DNA from: Corynebacterium sp. p3-SID1056 | Lineage (GTDB): Bacteria > Actinomycetota > Actinomycetes > Mycobacteriales > Mycobacteriaceae | Assembly: GCF_025152525.1 (NCBI RefSeq) | Contig: NZ_JALXXL010000013.1 | Span: 1 to 63,874 of the forward strand | Length of the DNA stretch: 63,874 nt | Direction of reading: 5' to 3' | Part shown: one piece after another, positions 54,188-61,735 of the stretch | How the letters are laid out: each line of letters starts with the position of its first letter | Position numbering within the stretch: the first letter of the stretch is position 1 | The notes under the pieces: generated by a model | What the model was told of the DNA's origin: nothing | Databases searched by the model: none | What the model saw: the letters and a program-made list of their open reading frames with translations, nothing else | Made by a program: the position numbers and the translations under genes

Positions 54188-55222
54188 ATGCCAATTGCTA
54201 CTCCTGAGGTCTACAACCAGATGCTGGATAGTGCAAAGAAGGGCGGCTACGCTTTCCCCGCCATCAACTGCACGTCCTCGGAGACCATCAACGCGGCGAT
54301 TAAGGGTTTCGCTGAGGCTGAGTCTGACGGCATCATCCAGTTCTCCCTCGGTGGCGCTGAGTTCGGCTCCGGCTTGGGCGTGAAGAACAAGGTGGCGGGT
54401 GCTCAGGCGCTGGCCGCATTCGCGCACGAGATCGCGCAGCACTATGACGTCAACATTGCGCTGCACACGGACCACTGCCAGAAGGAGGTCCTGGACGAGT
54501 ACGTGCGTCCGCTGCTGGCTATTTCCCAGGAGCGCGTGGACCGCGGCGAGCTGCCGCTGTTCCAGTCCCACATGTGGGACGGCTCTGCGGTGCCGATCGA
54601 TGAGAACCTCGAGATCGCGCAGGAGCTGCTGGCGAAGGCAAAGAAGGCCAACATCATCCTCGAGGCAGAGATCGGCGTCGTCGGCGGCGAAGAGGACGGC
54701 GTTGAGGCGAAGGCCGGCGCAAACCTCTACACCTCCCCGGAGGACTTTGAAAAGACCATCGACGCCCTGGGCACCGGCGAGAACGGCCGCTACCTGCTGG
54801 CAGCCACTTTCGGCAACGTCCACGGCGTGTACAAGCCGGGCAACGTGAAGCTGCGCCCGGAGGTGCTGGACGAGGGCCAGAAGGTCGCCGCGAAGAAGCT
54901 GGGCCTGGAGGAGGGCGCTCGTCCCTTCGACTTCGTGTTTCACGGCGGCTCGGGCTCCGAGAAGGAGAAGATCGAGGAGTCGCTGCGTTACGGCGTCGTG
55001 AAGATGAACGTGGACACCGATACGCAGTACGCGTTTACTCGCCCGGTGGCTTCGCACATGTTTGAAAACTACGACGGTGTGCTGAAGGTCGACGGCGAGG
55101 TGGGCAACAAGAAGGCCTACGACCCGCGTTCCTACCTGAAGAAGGCTGAGGCCTCCATGACGGAGCGCGTCATCGAGGCTTGCCAGGACCTGCACGCTGT
55201 GGGCCACACTGTAGCGAAGTAA
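54188..55222 (+). CDS. fba: class II fructose-1,6-bisphosphate aldolase
   Basis: Zinc-dependent aldol cleavage of fructose-1,6-bisphosphate in glycolysis and the reverse in gluconeogenesis. 344 residues. Zinc ligands in HTDHCQKEVLD, LEAEIGVVGGEEDG and the late histidines FGNVHGVY and FHGGSGSEKE; the catalytic aspartate is in the first of these. GGAGG lies eight bases before ATG 54188. Terminator at 55244-55272. High use of major codons suggests high expression. Confidence 0.97.
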   Translation: MPIATPEVYNQMLDSAKKGGYAFPAINCTSSETINAAIKGFAEAESDGIIQFSLGGAEFGSGLGVKNKVAGAQALAAFAHEIAQHYDVNIALHTDHCQKEVLDEYVRPLLAISQERVDRGELPLFQSHMWDGSAVPIDENLEIAQELLAKAKKANIILEAEIGVVGGEEDGVEAKAGANLYTSPEDFEKTIDALGTGENGRYLLAATFGNVHGVYKPGNVKLRPEVLDEGQKVAAKKLGLEEGARPFDFVFHGGSGSEKEKIEESLRYGVVKMNVDTDTQYAFTRPVASHMFENYDGVLKVDGEVGNKKAYDPRSYLKKAEASMTERVIEACQDLHAVGHTVAK

Positions 55223-55243
55223 GCTTTCGCAGCTGCGCTTCCA

Positions 55244-55273
55244 AGCGCCGTCCCGCTGGGGCGGCGCTTTTTG
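55244..55273 (+). terminator. terminator of fba
   Basis: AGCGCCG/CGGCGCT with inner CCC/GGG and a one-base bulge, followed by TTTT. Confidence 0.85.
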
Positions 55274-55298
55274 TGTGTCTGGGCACGAGGTGAGGGGT

Positions 55299-55311
55299 TA
55301 GGGTATTGGCA
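55299..55311 (+). promoter_or_regulatory. leaderless-type -10 of the FUSC-type gene
   Basis: TAGGGT (55299-55304) six bases before ATG 55311. Confidence 0.4.
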
Positions 55312-56480
55312 TGGCCAAAGAGAGGATGAGTACGCGCGAGCGCCTTAAGCAGGTGGATAAGTCGCTCCATTCGCGCCTACTGCGTGTGCGTAAGCGGATG
55401 CTGCCGATTCTGCAGATCGGCCTCGCTTCCGGCGTCGCGTATTGGATCGCGAAAGATATTTTTGACCACCAGCGCCCGTTCTTCGCACCGATTTCTGTGA
55501 TCATCATGATCGGCATGACCGGCGGGGACCGGCTGACCAAGGCGTGGGATTTGGCAATCGGCTGCATCCTCGGCGTGCTGGTCGGCGATTTGTTGTTCTA
55601 CCGGCTTGGCGAGGGCGGTTGGCAGATCGCGCTGATCGTGTCGGGGGCGCTGCTCATCGCGTCTTTCCTCTCGAAATCGCAGTTGGTGAACAACCAGGTG
55701 GCGATCGGCTCGGTGCTGATCGCCACGATTATGCCGCCGGGTGGCGAGGTCACCGGCCTCGACCGCACAGTCGACGCGATCATCGGCGTGGCGGTCTCGA
55801 TGGCCACGTTGGCGCTCCTCCCCCAGGGGCCAATGCAGGGTGCGCGCGCCGAGATCTCGAAGGTGATGGGCATTTTGAGCTCAGTGCTTGACGACGTCGC
55901 GTCGGGGCTTTCCAACGGCGACCCCCACATCATCGACGAAGCACTAGAATCCATCCGCGGTTCGCAGACCGACATTGACCGAATGGCCTCGGCCGTGAAG
56001 TCGGGCAAGGAGTCGACGCGTATCTCCCCGTTCCTATGGGGTGTACGCCGCTATATCAACTCGCTGTCACGCGTGATCCCGCCGGTGGACAACGCCGTGC
56101 GTACGACCCGTGTATTGGCGCGACGTGCGCGCGTGCTGTGTGAGGACAGGGACGAGGTGACTGAGGAACAGATTGAACTCTTGGACACGCTTTCGCAGGT
56201 GTGCCTGGAGTTTTCCGAGGTCTATGGGGGCGAATCCCGCAAGGCGCAGGCGATTACCATCCCGCGTATCGTCAACGAGCTGCGCGTGGCGGGACAGCGC
56301 GCTTCGATGGACGCGTTGCCGGAAAACGCGGTGCTGTCCGCCTACGCCATTTTGGCGCAGACCCGTTCGCTCATTGTGGATTTGCTTGAGACCGGTGGTA
56401 TGTCCAGGGAGTCCGCGGTGGCGGTCCTGGCGCCGACCTCGCACACACCAAAGTACCCGCCTGAGCTTTACCACGAGTAA
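55311..56480 (+). CDS. FUSC/aromatic-acid-exporter-like membrane protein
   Basis: A 389-residue protein: about six membrane helices in residues 30-175 (LPILQIGLASGVAYWIA, then FFAPISVIIMIGMTGGDRL), the FUSC pattern of one repeat, followed by a 210-residue helical cytosolic domain. FUSC-type proteins export aromatic acids or unknown anions; the substrate is not deducible. The last codons form part of a 19-bp inverted repeat. Convergent with the PRC gene. Confidence 0.78.
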   Translation: MAKERMSTRERLKQVDKSLHSRLLRVRKRMLPILQIGLASGVAYWIAKDIFDHQRPFFAPISVIIMIGMTGGDRLTKAWDLAIGCILGVLVGDLLFYRLGEGGWQIALIVSGALLIASFLSKSQLVNNQVAIGSVLIATIMPPGGEVTGLDRTVDAIIGVAVSMATLALLPQGPMQGARAEISKVMGILSSVLDDVASGLSNGDPHIIDEALESIRGSQTDIDRMASAVKSGKESTRISPFLWGVRRYINSLSRVIPPVDNAVRTTRVLARRARVLCEDRDEVTEEQIELLDTLSQVCLEFSEVYGGESRKAQAITIPRIVNELRVAGQRASMDALPENAVLSAYAILAQTRSLIVDLLETGGMSRESAVAVLAPTSHTPKYPPELYHE

Positions 56481-56495
56481 AGCTCAGGCGGGTAC
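56453..56495 (-). terminator. 19-bp perfect hairpin shared by converging genes
   Basis: Arms GTACCCGCCTGAGCTTTAC and its exact complement around loop CACGA. The left arm encodes the last residues of the FUSC-type protein and the right arm holds its stop. On the minus strand TTTGG follows, so it probably terminates the PRC gene from within its neighbour. Confidence 0.8.
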
Positions 56496-56511
56496 GAAAA
56501 GCGGCGGCTAT

Positions 56512-57363
56512 TTACTTCTTGTCGCCGTCGACAACGCCCTCGACGCCGTCGGTGTCGAAGCGCTCCTTGCGCAGCTCCTCAGAGACGCGCTCGGTGTCCT
56601 GGACGGTGTCCTTCTCCAGGGAGACCTTCTCTACCGGGACGGACTCCTTGGACACGTTGACGCGCTCCTCGTGCAGGGTGACGGAAGCCTCCTGCTCGCC
56701 GATCTTGCCGTCGAAGTTTGCGCGGTCGGCGTCGGTAATCGGCTCGCGGACGACGCGAACCTCCTCGCGCTCGACCGGGACCTCGACGGTCTCGGTCTCG
56801 TTGACGACGTACTTGCGCAGACGGACCTGGCCGGACTCAACGCGGTCCTTCTGTACGTTGAGCTGCTCCTCGGAGCGGATGATCGCGTCCTTGTCGGCAG
56901 CGTCGGTGCGAGCGCCCGCAGCGGTAGCGTCGGTCTCCACCTCGCGACGCTCGCCTGCAGCAGCACCTGCGCCAGCGGCACCAGCGGCCGCACCTGCACC
57001 GGTGCCAGCTGCGGCGTGGCGGCCGGTGTCGTAGGTGGTGACGTCCTTGGTCTCGGTCAGGCCGTAGTGGCGGTAGAAGGCATCCTGGTCGTCGGTGGTC
57101 AGGTGGCCGTTCTCGTCGAGATCCGGCGCGTCCTCGATGCGATCCTTCTGGAACGCGAGGTGCAGCTCGCCGTCGCGCAGGGTGTGGCCGCGCAGCGGGA
57201 CGATGGAGGTGCCAGCACCGAACAGGCCGTGGTTGACGGAAACGAAGTCCGGCTGACCGGTGGTGTCGTTGACGTAGACGTCCTTGACGCCGCCGACCTT
57301 GTCGCCGTCGACGTCGAATGCGGTAGCGTTTGCAAGATCTTCAATGCGATTGGTCTCAGCCAT
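56512..57363 (-). CDS. PRC-barrel and DUF2382 stress protein
   Basis: A 283-residue soluble protein: N-terminal PRC barrel (about 10-85, DVDGDKVGGVKDVYVND), an Ala/Gly-rich linker (about 118-140) and a C-terminal DUF2382 domain (SEEQLNVQKDRVESGQVRLRKY, then EVPVEREEVRVV) with strongly alternating charge. Such proteins are often induced in stress, but the role is unknown. ATG 57363 follows AAAGGAGC. A 379-base gap without another credible gene lies upstream; it contains short hairpins and ends with a GlxR-type site. Confidence 0.85.
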   Translation of the reverse strand: MAETNRIEDLANATAFDVDGDKVGGVKDVYVNDTTGQPDFVSVNHGLFGAGTSIVPLRGHTLRDGELHLAFQKDRIEDAPDLDENGHLTTDDQDAFYRHYGLTETKDVTTYDTGRHAAAGTGAGAAAGAAGAGAAAGERREVETDATAAGARTDAADKDAIIRSEEQLNVQKDRVESGQVRLRKYVVNETETVEVPVEREEVRVVREPITDADRANFDGKIGEQEASVTLHEERVNVSKESVPVEKVSLEKDTVQDTERVSEELRKERFDTDGVEGVVDGDKK

Positions 57364-57742
57364 GGTGCTTAAAAGCTCCTTTGTTGCAGTTTCATTCTGG
57401 GGGTCTAACTAATGTGTCCCGCCGACCGCTGGCATTGCGGTGGCGGTCTCGCTTGCACTGTGTGGAGCGTGTGCTCCGCTGCGTTGCGAACACAATCCAA
57501 CGTAGGACGCTTCTGCCAAACGTGCAGTGCTAAGCAATGGGTTCGACCCCGAACGCAGCGGATCGAACATGTAGGCGGGTGACACATCGTCAAGGTATCG
57601 GTACAATCGCCAGACCAGTTCTGTGACCTGCGAAAACGTGGTCCGCAAACGACATTGAGCGCTTACTGAGTGTCCGCTGAATGTATCGGAGCGATAACAT
57701 CTCGCTCACTGCGAGCGTAGAGAATTCACCGTGTGAGATATG
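57364..57742. other. gap without credible gene
   Basis: A 379-base region upstream of the PRC gene. It holds GC-rich imperfect hairpins (near 57420-57490) and small ORFs on both strands, but none with a ribosome site and recognisable protein. Either a long regulatory leader or an unrecognised small RNA; the sequence does not decide. Confidence 0.4.
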
Positions 57743-57747
57743 TCACA
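57732..57747. promoter_or_regulatory. GlxR (CRP-type) site, perfect
   Basis: TGTGAGATATGTCACA fits the GlxR consensus TGTGA-N6-TCACA at all ten positions. It overlaps the 3' end of the 57743 gene by a few bases, 370 bases before the PRC gene. Confidence 0.65.
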
Positions 57748-58666
57748 TATCCTCGTGCGGGGTCATTTTCACGCTTTGGATGTCGCGTAAATGTCGATAA
57801 AAGGTCACCCGCTCGACGGTGCGCGGCCGGCGCACGCCGTCAAGCTCCACCGTGATTGCCTCGCCGCCGGACTGCAGCGCGCGCCCGGTGAGCACCCGCG
57901 AACCATCGGTCTGGCCGGGTGCCACGCCCGCCCTCTGCGTGAAACGACGCAGCAGCGGATTGCGAGTCATCCGCTCGAGCTGCTCCGGCGAACGCTTCGA
58001 GATAGGGCCGTGAGAAACCAGCGGTGTGACAATCGGCGTGGATGCGATGCCGGGCGCGCCGGGGGTTGGCACCAGGCGAGCCCCGAACTGCCCGTGAAAG
58101 CGGGCGGACGCGTCCTCGCCGCTGCGGTAGACCAGGCGCTGCGAGTCGACGACTATCTCGCCGACGTATTCCTCATCCCCTTCGCCCCGGTAGATCGAGG
58201 CGGCGCCCGCAACCACGTCCCCGGTATCGGTGCGCACGCACGGCGACGGCGTGACCGGGCCCTCGCAGGCGAGCGCGCATGCCTCGTCGGTAGTGAGGCC
58301 GCTGAGCCCCCATCCCACCGCGGCAGGGGAGTGCGGGTCCACCGGGACGTACGCCACCTCGGCCCATAGGTAGTCGCCGCGCATCATGCGGGTGAGTACG
58401 GCGGCAAGGGCCTTGTCGGAGCCGGAGACGATGATGCGGAGGCGTTCGCTGGGCTGCTGCGGGGCGCGGCCGGGCGCTCCCATGTGCGCCACATTCGGCG
58501 AGGCCTGGATCTCGGCCAAAGACGGGGTGGGGTCTTCTGGCAGGACATCCTTGGCCGCGGCGTCGAGAAAGCGCAACTCCTTGCGCGAGGGCACCTCACT
58601 GAGGTCGTGGTGTTCGGCACCCGGGATGGAAACTGTGGTTGCGCACGCGCAATGAATCAACCGCAT
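57743..58666 (-). CDS. conserved protein of unknown function next to purA
   Basis: A 307-residue protein with no signal peptide or membrane helix. A central part (RLRIIVSGSDKALAAVLTRM, DYLWAEVAYVPV) has the strand-helix alternation of a nucleotide- or lipid-kinase-like fold, and GEDASARFHGQFGARLV follows; I could not name the family. The ATG at 58666 is preceded by TAGCGT seven bases upstream (leaderless type); the GTG three codons earlier is less likely. Divergent from purA. Confidence 0.7.
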   Translation of the reverse strand: MRLIHCACATTVSIPGAEHHDLSEVPSRKELRFLDAAAKDVLPEDPTPSLAEIQASPNVAHMGAPGRAPQQPSERLRIIVSGSDKALAAVLTRMMRGDYLWAEVAYVPVDPHSPAAVGWGLSGLTTDEACALACEGPVTPSPCVRTDTGDVVAGAASIYRGEGDEEYVGEIVVDSQRLVYRSGEDASARFHGQFGARLVPTPGAPGIASTPIVTPLVSHGPISKRSPEQLERMTRNPLLRRFTQRAGVAPGQTDGSRVLTGRALQSGGEAITVELDGVRRPRTVERVTFYRHLRDIQSVKMTPHEDM

Positions 58667-58716
58667 ACCGGTCACGCTACAATAAGCGCGGATTACTGCC
58701 TATATAAGGAGTCAAA

Positions 58717-60006
58717 ATGTCCGCCATCGTCATTGTGGGCGCCCAGTGGGGCGACGAGGGCAAGGGGAAGGCCACCGACATCCTCGGCGGCAAGGTCGAC
58801 TACGTGGTGAAGCCCAACGGCGGTAACAACGCCGGGCACACCGTGGTGGTCGGCGGCGAAAAGTACGAGCTGAAACTGCTGCCGGCCGGTGTGCTGAGCG
58901 AAAACGCCACCCCGATCCTGGGCAACGGCGTGGTGGTGAACCTGCAGGCGCTGTTTGAAGAGATCGACGGTCTCGAGGCCCGCGGCGCGAACGCGTCCCG
59001 CCTGCGCATCTCTGGCAACGCGCACATGGTGGCCCCGTACCACCAGACGCTGGACCGCGTGCAGGAACGCTTCCTGGGCAAGCGCGCGATCGGTACCACC
59101 GGCCGCGGCATCGGCCCCACCTACGCCGACAAGGTCGCTCGCGTCGGCCTGCGCGTGCAGGACATTTTCGACGAGTCGATCCTGCGCCAGAAGATCGAGT
59201 CTGCACTCGATGTGAAAAACCAGATGTTGGTCAAGATGTACAACCGCAAGGCCATTGAGCCCGACGAGGTGATGGACTACTTCATGTCCTATGCCGAGCG
59301 TTTGAAGCCGATGGTGATCGACGCGGAGTACACGCTGAACAAGGCACTCGACGAAGGCAAGCACGTGCTCATGGAGGGCGGCCAGGCCACCATGCTGGAC
59401 GTCGACCACGGTACTTACCCCTTCGTCACCTCCTCTAACCCCACCGCCGGCGGTGCCTGCGTGGGCGCAGGCATCGGTCCGACGAAGATTACGGCCTCGC
59501 TGGGCATTGTGAAGGCCTACACCACGCGCGTGGGCGCGGGCCCGTTCCCCACGGAGCTTTTTGATAAGTGGGGCGACTACCTCCAGGAAGTCGGCGGCGA
59601 GGTCGGCGTGAACACCGGTCGCAAGCGCCGTTGTGGCTGGTACGACGCGGTGATCGCCCGCTACGCCGCGCGCGTCAACGGTTTCACCGATTTCTTCCTG
59701 ACGAAGCTCGACGTGCTCACCGGCATCGGCGAGATCCCGATCTGCGTGGCCTACGACGTCGACGGCGAGCGCTTCGGCGAAATGCCGCTGACCCAGTCCC
59801 AGTTCCACCACGCGGAGCCCATCTTCGAGACCATGCCGGCGTGGGACGAGGACATCACCGGCTGCACCAGCTTCGAGGAGCTGCCGCAGAAGGCGAAGGA
59901 CTACGTCCTGCGCCTCGAGGAGCTCTCTGGCGCGCCGATGAGCTACATCGGTGTCGGCCCGGGCCGCGACCAGACCATCGTGCGCAACGACGTGCTTGCT
60001 CGCTAA
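58717..60006 (+). CDS. purA: adenylosuccinate synthetase
   Basis: GTP-driven joining of IMP and aspartate, the first step from IMP to AMP. 429 residues. N-terminal P-loop-like [14 protein letters not shown] (about 8-21), [12 protein letters not shown], the [11 protein letters not shown] loop and QGTMLD-equivalent [17 protein letters not shown] 58717 follows AAGGAG. Followed by the PurT-like gene after 65 bases. Confidence 0.97.
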   Translation: MSAIVIVGAQWGDEGKGKATDILGGKVDYVVKPNGGNNAGHTVVVGGEKYELKLLPAGVLSENATPILGNGVVVNLQALFEEIDGLEARGANASRLRISGNAHMVAPYHQTLDRVQERFLGKRAIGTTGRGIGPTYADKVARVGLRVQDIFDESILRQKIESALDVKNQMLVKMYNRKAIEPDEVMDYFMSYAERLKPMVIDAEYTLNKALDEGKHVLMEGGQATMLDVDHGTYPFVTSSNPTAGGACVGAGIGPTKITASLGIVKAYTTRVGAGPFPTELFDKWGDYLQEVGGEVGVNTGRKRRCGWYDAVIARYAARVNGFTDFFLTKLDVLTGIGEIPICVAYDVDGERFGEMPLTQSQFHHAEPIFETMPAWDEDITGCTSFEELPQKAKDYVLRLEELSGAPMSYIGVGPGRDQTIVRNDVLAR

Positions 60007-60057
60007 CCCAGCGGCGTTTTCCCAGCGCGCCTGTTTGCCCAGGGCAATGTGGAGGCA

Positions 60058-60072
60058 TAGAGTATGCGCCTA
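60058..60072 (+). promoter_or_regulatory. leaderless-type -10 of the PurT-like gene
   Basis: TAGAGT (60058-60063) eight bases before ATG 60072. Confidence 0.4.
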
Positions 60073-61154
60073 TGAGTACGGCGAAGCGCTCCAAGGTGCT
60101 GATTCTGGGCACATCTGAGGTGGAGGAGGAGCTTGCGTCCTCGTTCCGCCGCCTGGGCTATGAGGTGCAGGTTGGCACCTTTGAGCAGGGCGCGCCGGGT
60201 GCGATGAGCCCGGACATCACCGTGGCAGGGGAGGGCACCGACCTGGCCAAGCTGCGCGAGCTGGTGGAGACCTCCGGCTGCGAGCTTTTCCCCACGGTCG
60301 AGGCCTGCCGCATGACCCGCAACCGCGAGGGGGTGCGGCGTACCGCAGCGGAAGAGCTCGGCTTGCCGACGATGGCGTATCAGTTCGCCGACTCCCCCGA
60401 AGCACTCGAGGCGTGCGCCGAGCAAGTCGGCTACCCGCTGGTGGTCAAGCCGGGCCGCTCAACCGCGGGCGAGGGCCAGTCCGTCGTGCGAGCAGCCGAC
60501 GAGCTGCACGAGGCGTGGACGAAGGCGCACGCCGCCTCCGAGTCCGAATCCGGCGAGAGCGAGCCGGTGGCGGTGGAGCAGTACATTGACTTCGACTACG
60601 AGGTCACCATCCTTACGGCTCGCTCGATCGATCCGGCGACCGGCGAGCTGGCCACGTGGTTCTGCGAGCCGATCGGCACCCGCCACGAGGATGGCAAGCT
60701 CGTGGAGACCTGGCAGCCCGCGGCCCTCTCGCAGGCCGCTGCGGACAACGCGCGCTCCATTGCTGCCCGTATTAGCGGCGCGATCGCTGGCCGCGGCGTC
60801 TACTCGATCGAGCTGTTTGTCGACGGCGACGAGGTGTATTTCTCCCAGGCCACCCCGCGCCCCGACGCCGACGGCCTGCTCACCCGCAATACGCAGCGTG
60901 TGGACCAATTCGATCTGCATGCGCGAGCAACCGCGGGCCTGCCTATCGACGTCACGCTCACCTCACCCGGTGCCGCCACCTTCCTCCACGGCGTAAACCC
61001 GACAACCGAGCAGATCGCACAGGCGATGGCGGTGGAAGAAGCCACCGTCCAAGTACACGAGGACACCGTCATGGTGCTGGCAACCGCGGACAGTGTAGAG
61101 GAGGCGCGCGAGCGTGCGGCGGCGGCTGCGCACTTCCTGCGGGAAGCGGAGTAG
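60072..61154 (+). CDS. PurT-like ATP-grasp protein
   Basis: A 360-residue ATP-grasp enzyme related to formate-dependent GAR transformylase, which is usually about 390 residues. The C-terminal pattern IELFVDGDEVYFSQATPRP, RNTQRVDQFDLHARATAGLP is PurT-like, and the ATP-binding loop VVKPGRSTAGEGQSV is intact. The N-terminal substrate-binding region lacks the DRY..AP segment, and the PRPHDTG motif reads PRPDADG. So ATP binding is likely but a purine role is uncertain, despite the purA neighbour. A leaderless start fits. Confidence 0.75.
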   Translation: MSTAKRSKVLILGTSEVEEELASSFRRLGYEVQVGTFEQGAPGAMSPDITVAGEGTDLAKLRELVETSGCELFPTVEACRMTRNREGVRRTAAEELGLPTMAYQFADSPEALEACAEQVGYPLVVKPGRSTAGEGQSVVRAADELHEAWTKAHAASESESGESEPVAVEQYIDFDYEVTILTARSIDPATGELATWFCEPIGTRHEDGKLVETWQPAALSQAAADNARSIAARISGAIAGRGVYSIELFVDGDEVYFSQATPRPDADGLLTRNTQRVDQFDLHARATAGLPIDVTLTSPGAATFLHGVNPTTEQIAQAMAVEEATVQVHEDTVMVLATADSVEEARERAAAAAHFLREAE

Positions 61155-61735
61155 GACAGCCGGCATTGGTTTATGGGGTTGGAAATACCCCCGTTGTTGG
61201 GGTGGGTTGAAATTATTATTGTATTCCTAACTGTATTGTGGTGCTAAAAGGTGGACGTTCGTACAGTGCTGCCTGGGTATGGCTGTTTTATTCAGTGTTT
61301 TAATTGCATTGGGCGATTGAGCTGCGGCTGCATATGGACAGTTGTCCATTGATGGCGCTAGCGTGTGTTGAGGGTTCGAACATCCGGCGAAATTAGGCTG
61401 AGAAAAAGGTAGGCGCTTCTAGCTGGGTGGTGTGCGCGATTTTATGGCGAAATTCTGACACTCGGGCGCTCCTTTGTGCTGACGCTGTGATGTTTTGCCA
61501 GCAAGGGTGGGGTATGTGGCGCCTGGCTTGAGGGTGAACCGGCGTACTGAGAGGTTCTTATGTGGTGAAAGCAGTCTGGGAAATGGCTGGATGTCGGACA
61601 GGTGATCTTCACTATATTTACAAGTGTGAAAGTTCGAGCGGCATGACTCCCTGCTGAATGCGTAGCTGGAAGACAGGCGCTGATGTGGGCTTTCCCTGTA
61701 TCCCAGAACTCTTCGTGGAAGGAAGACTTCACAAA
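61155..61735. promoter_or_regulatory. long AT-rich upstream region of the surface-protein gene
   Basis: 581 bases without a credible gene. It holds competing hairpins after purT (ACCCCC/GGGGT near 61187-61203, also of RamA-motif type), the palindrome ATGGACA-GT-TGTCCAT (61334-61349), and TATATT near 61613 as a possible -10. Base composition is clearly below the window average. Confidence 0.5.

Noticed and set aside
57409..57648. 79-codon minus-strand ORF in the gap before the PRC gene
   Set aside because: No ribosome site, low-complexity C-terminus and no recognisable fold; treated as chance.
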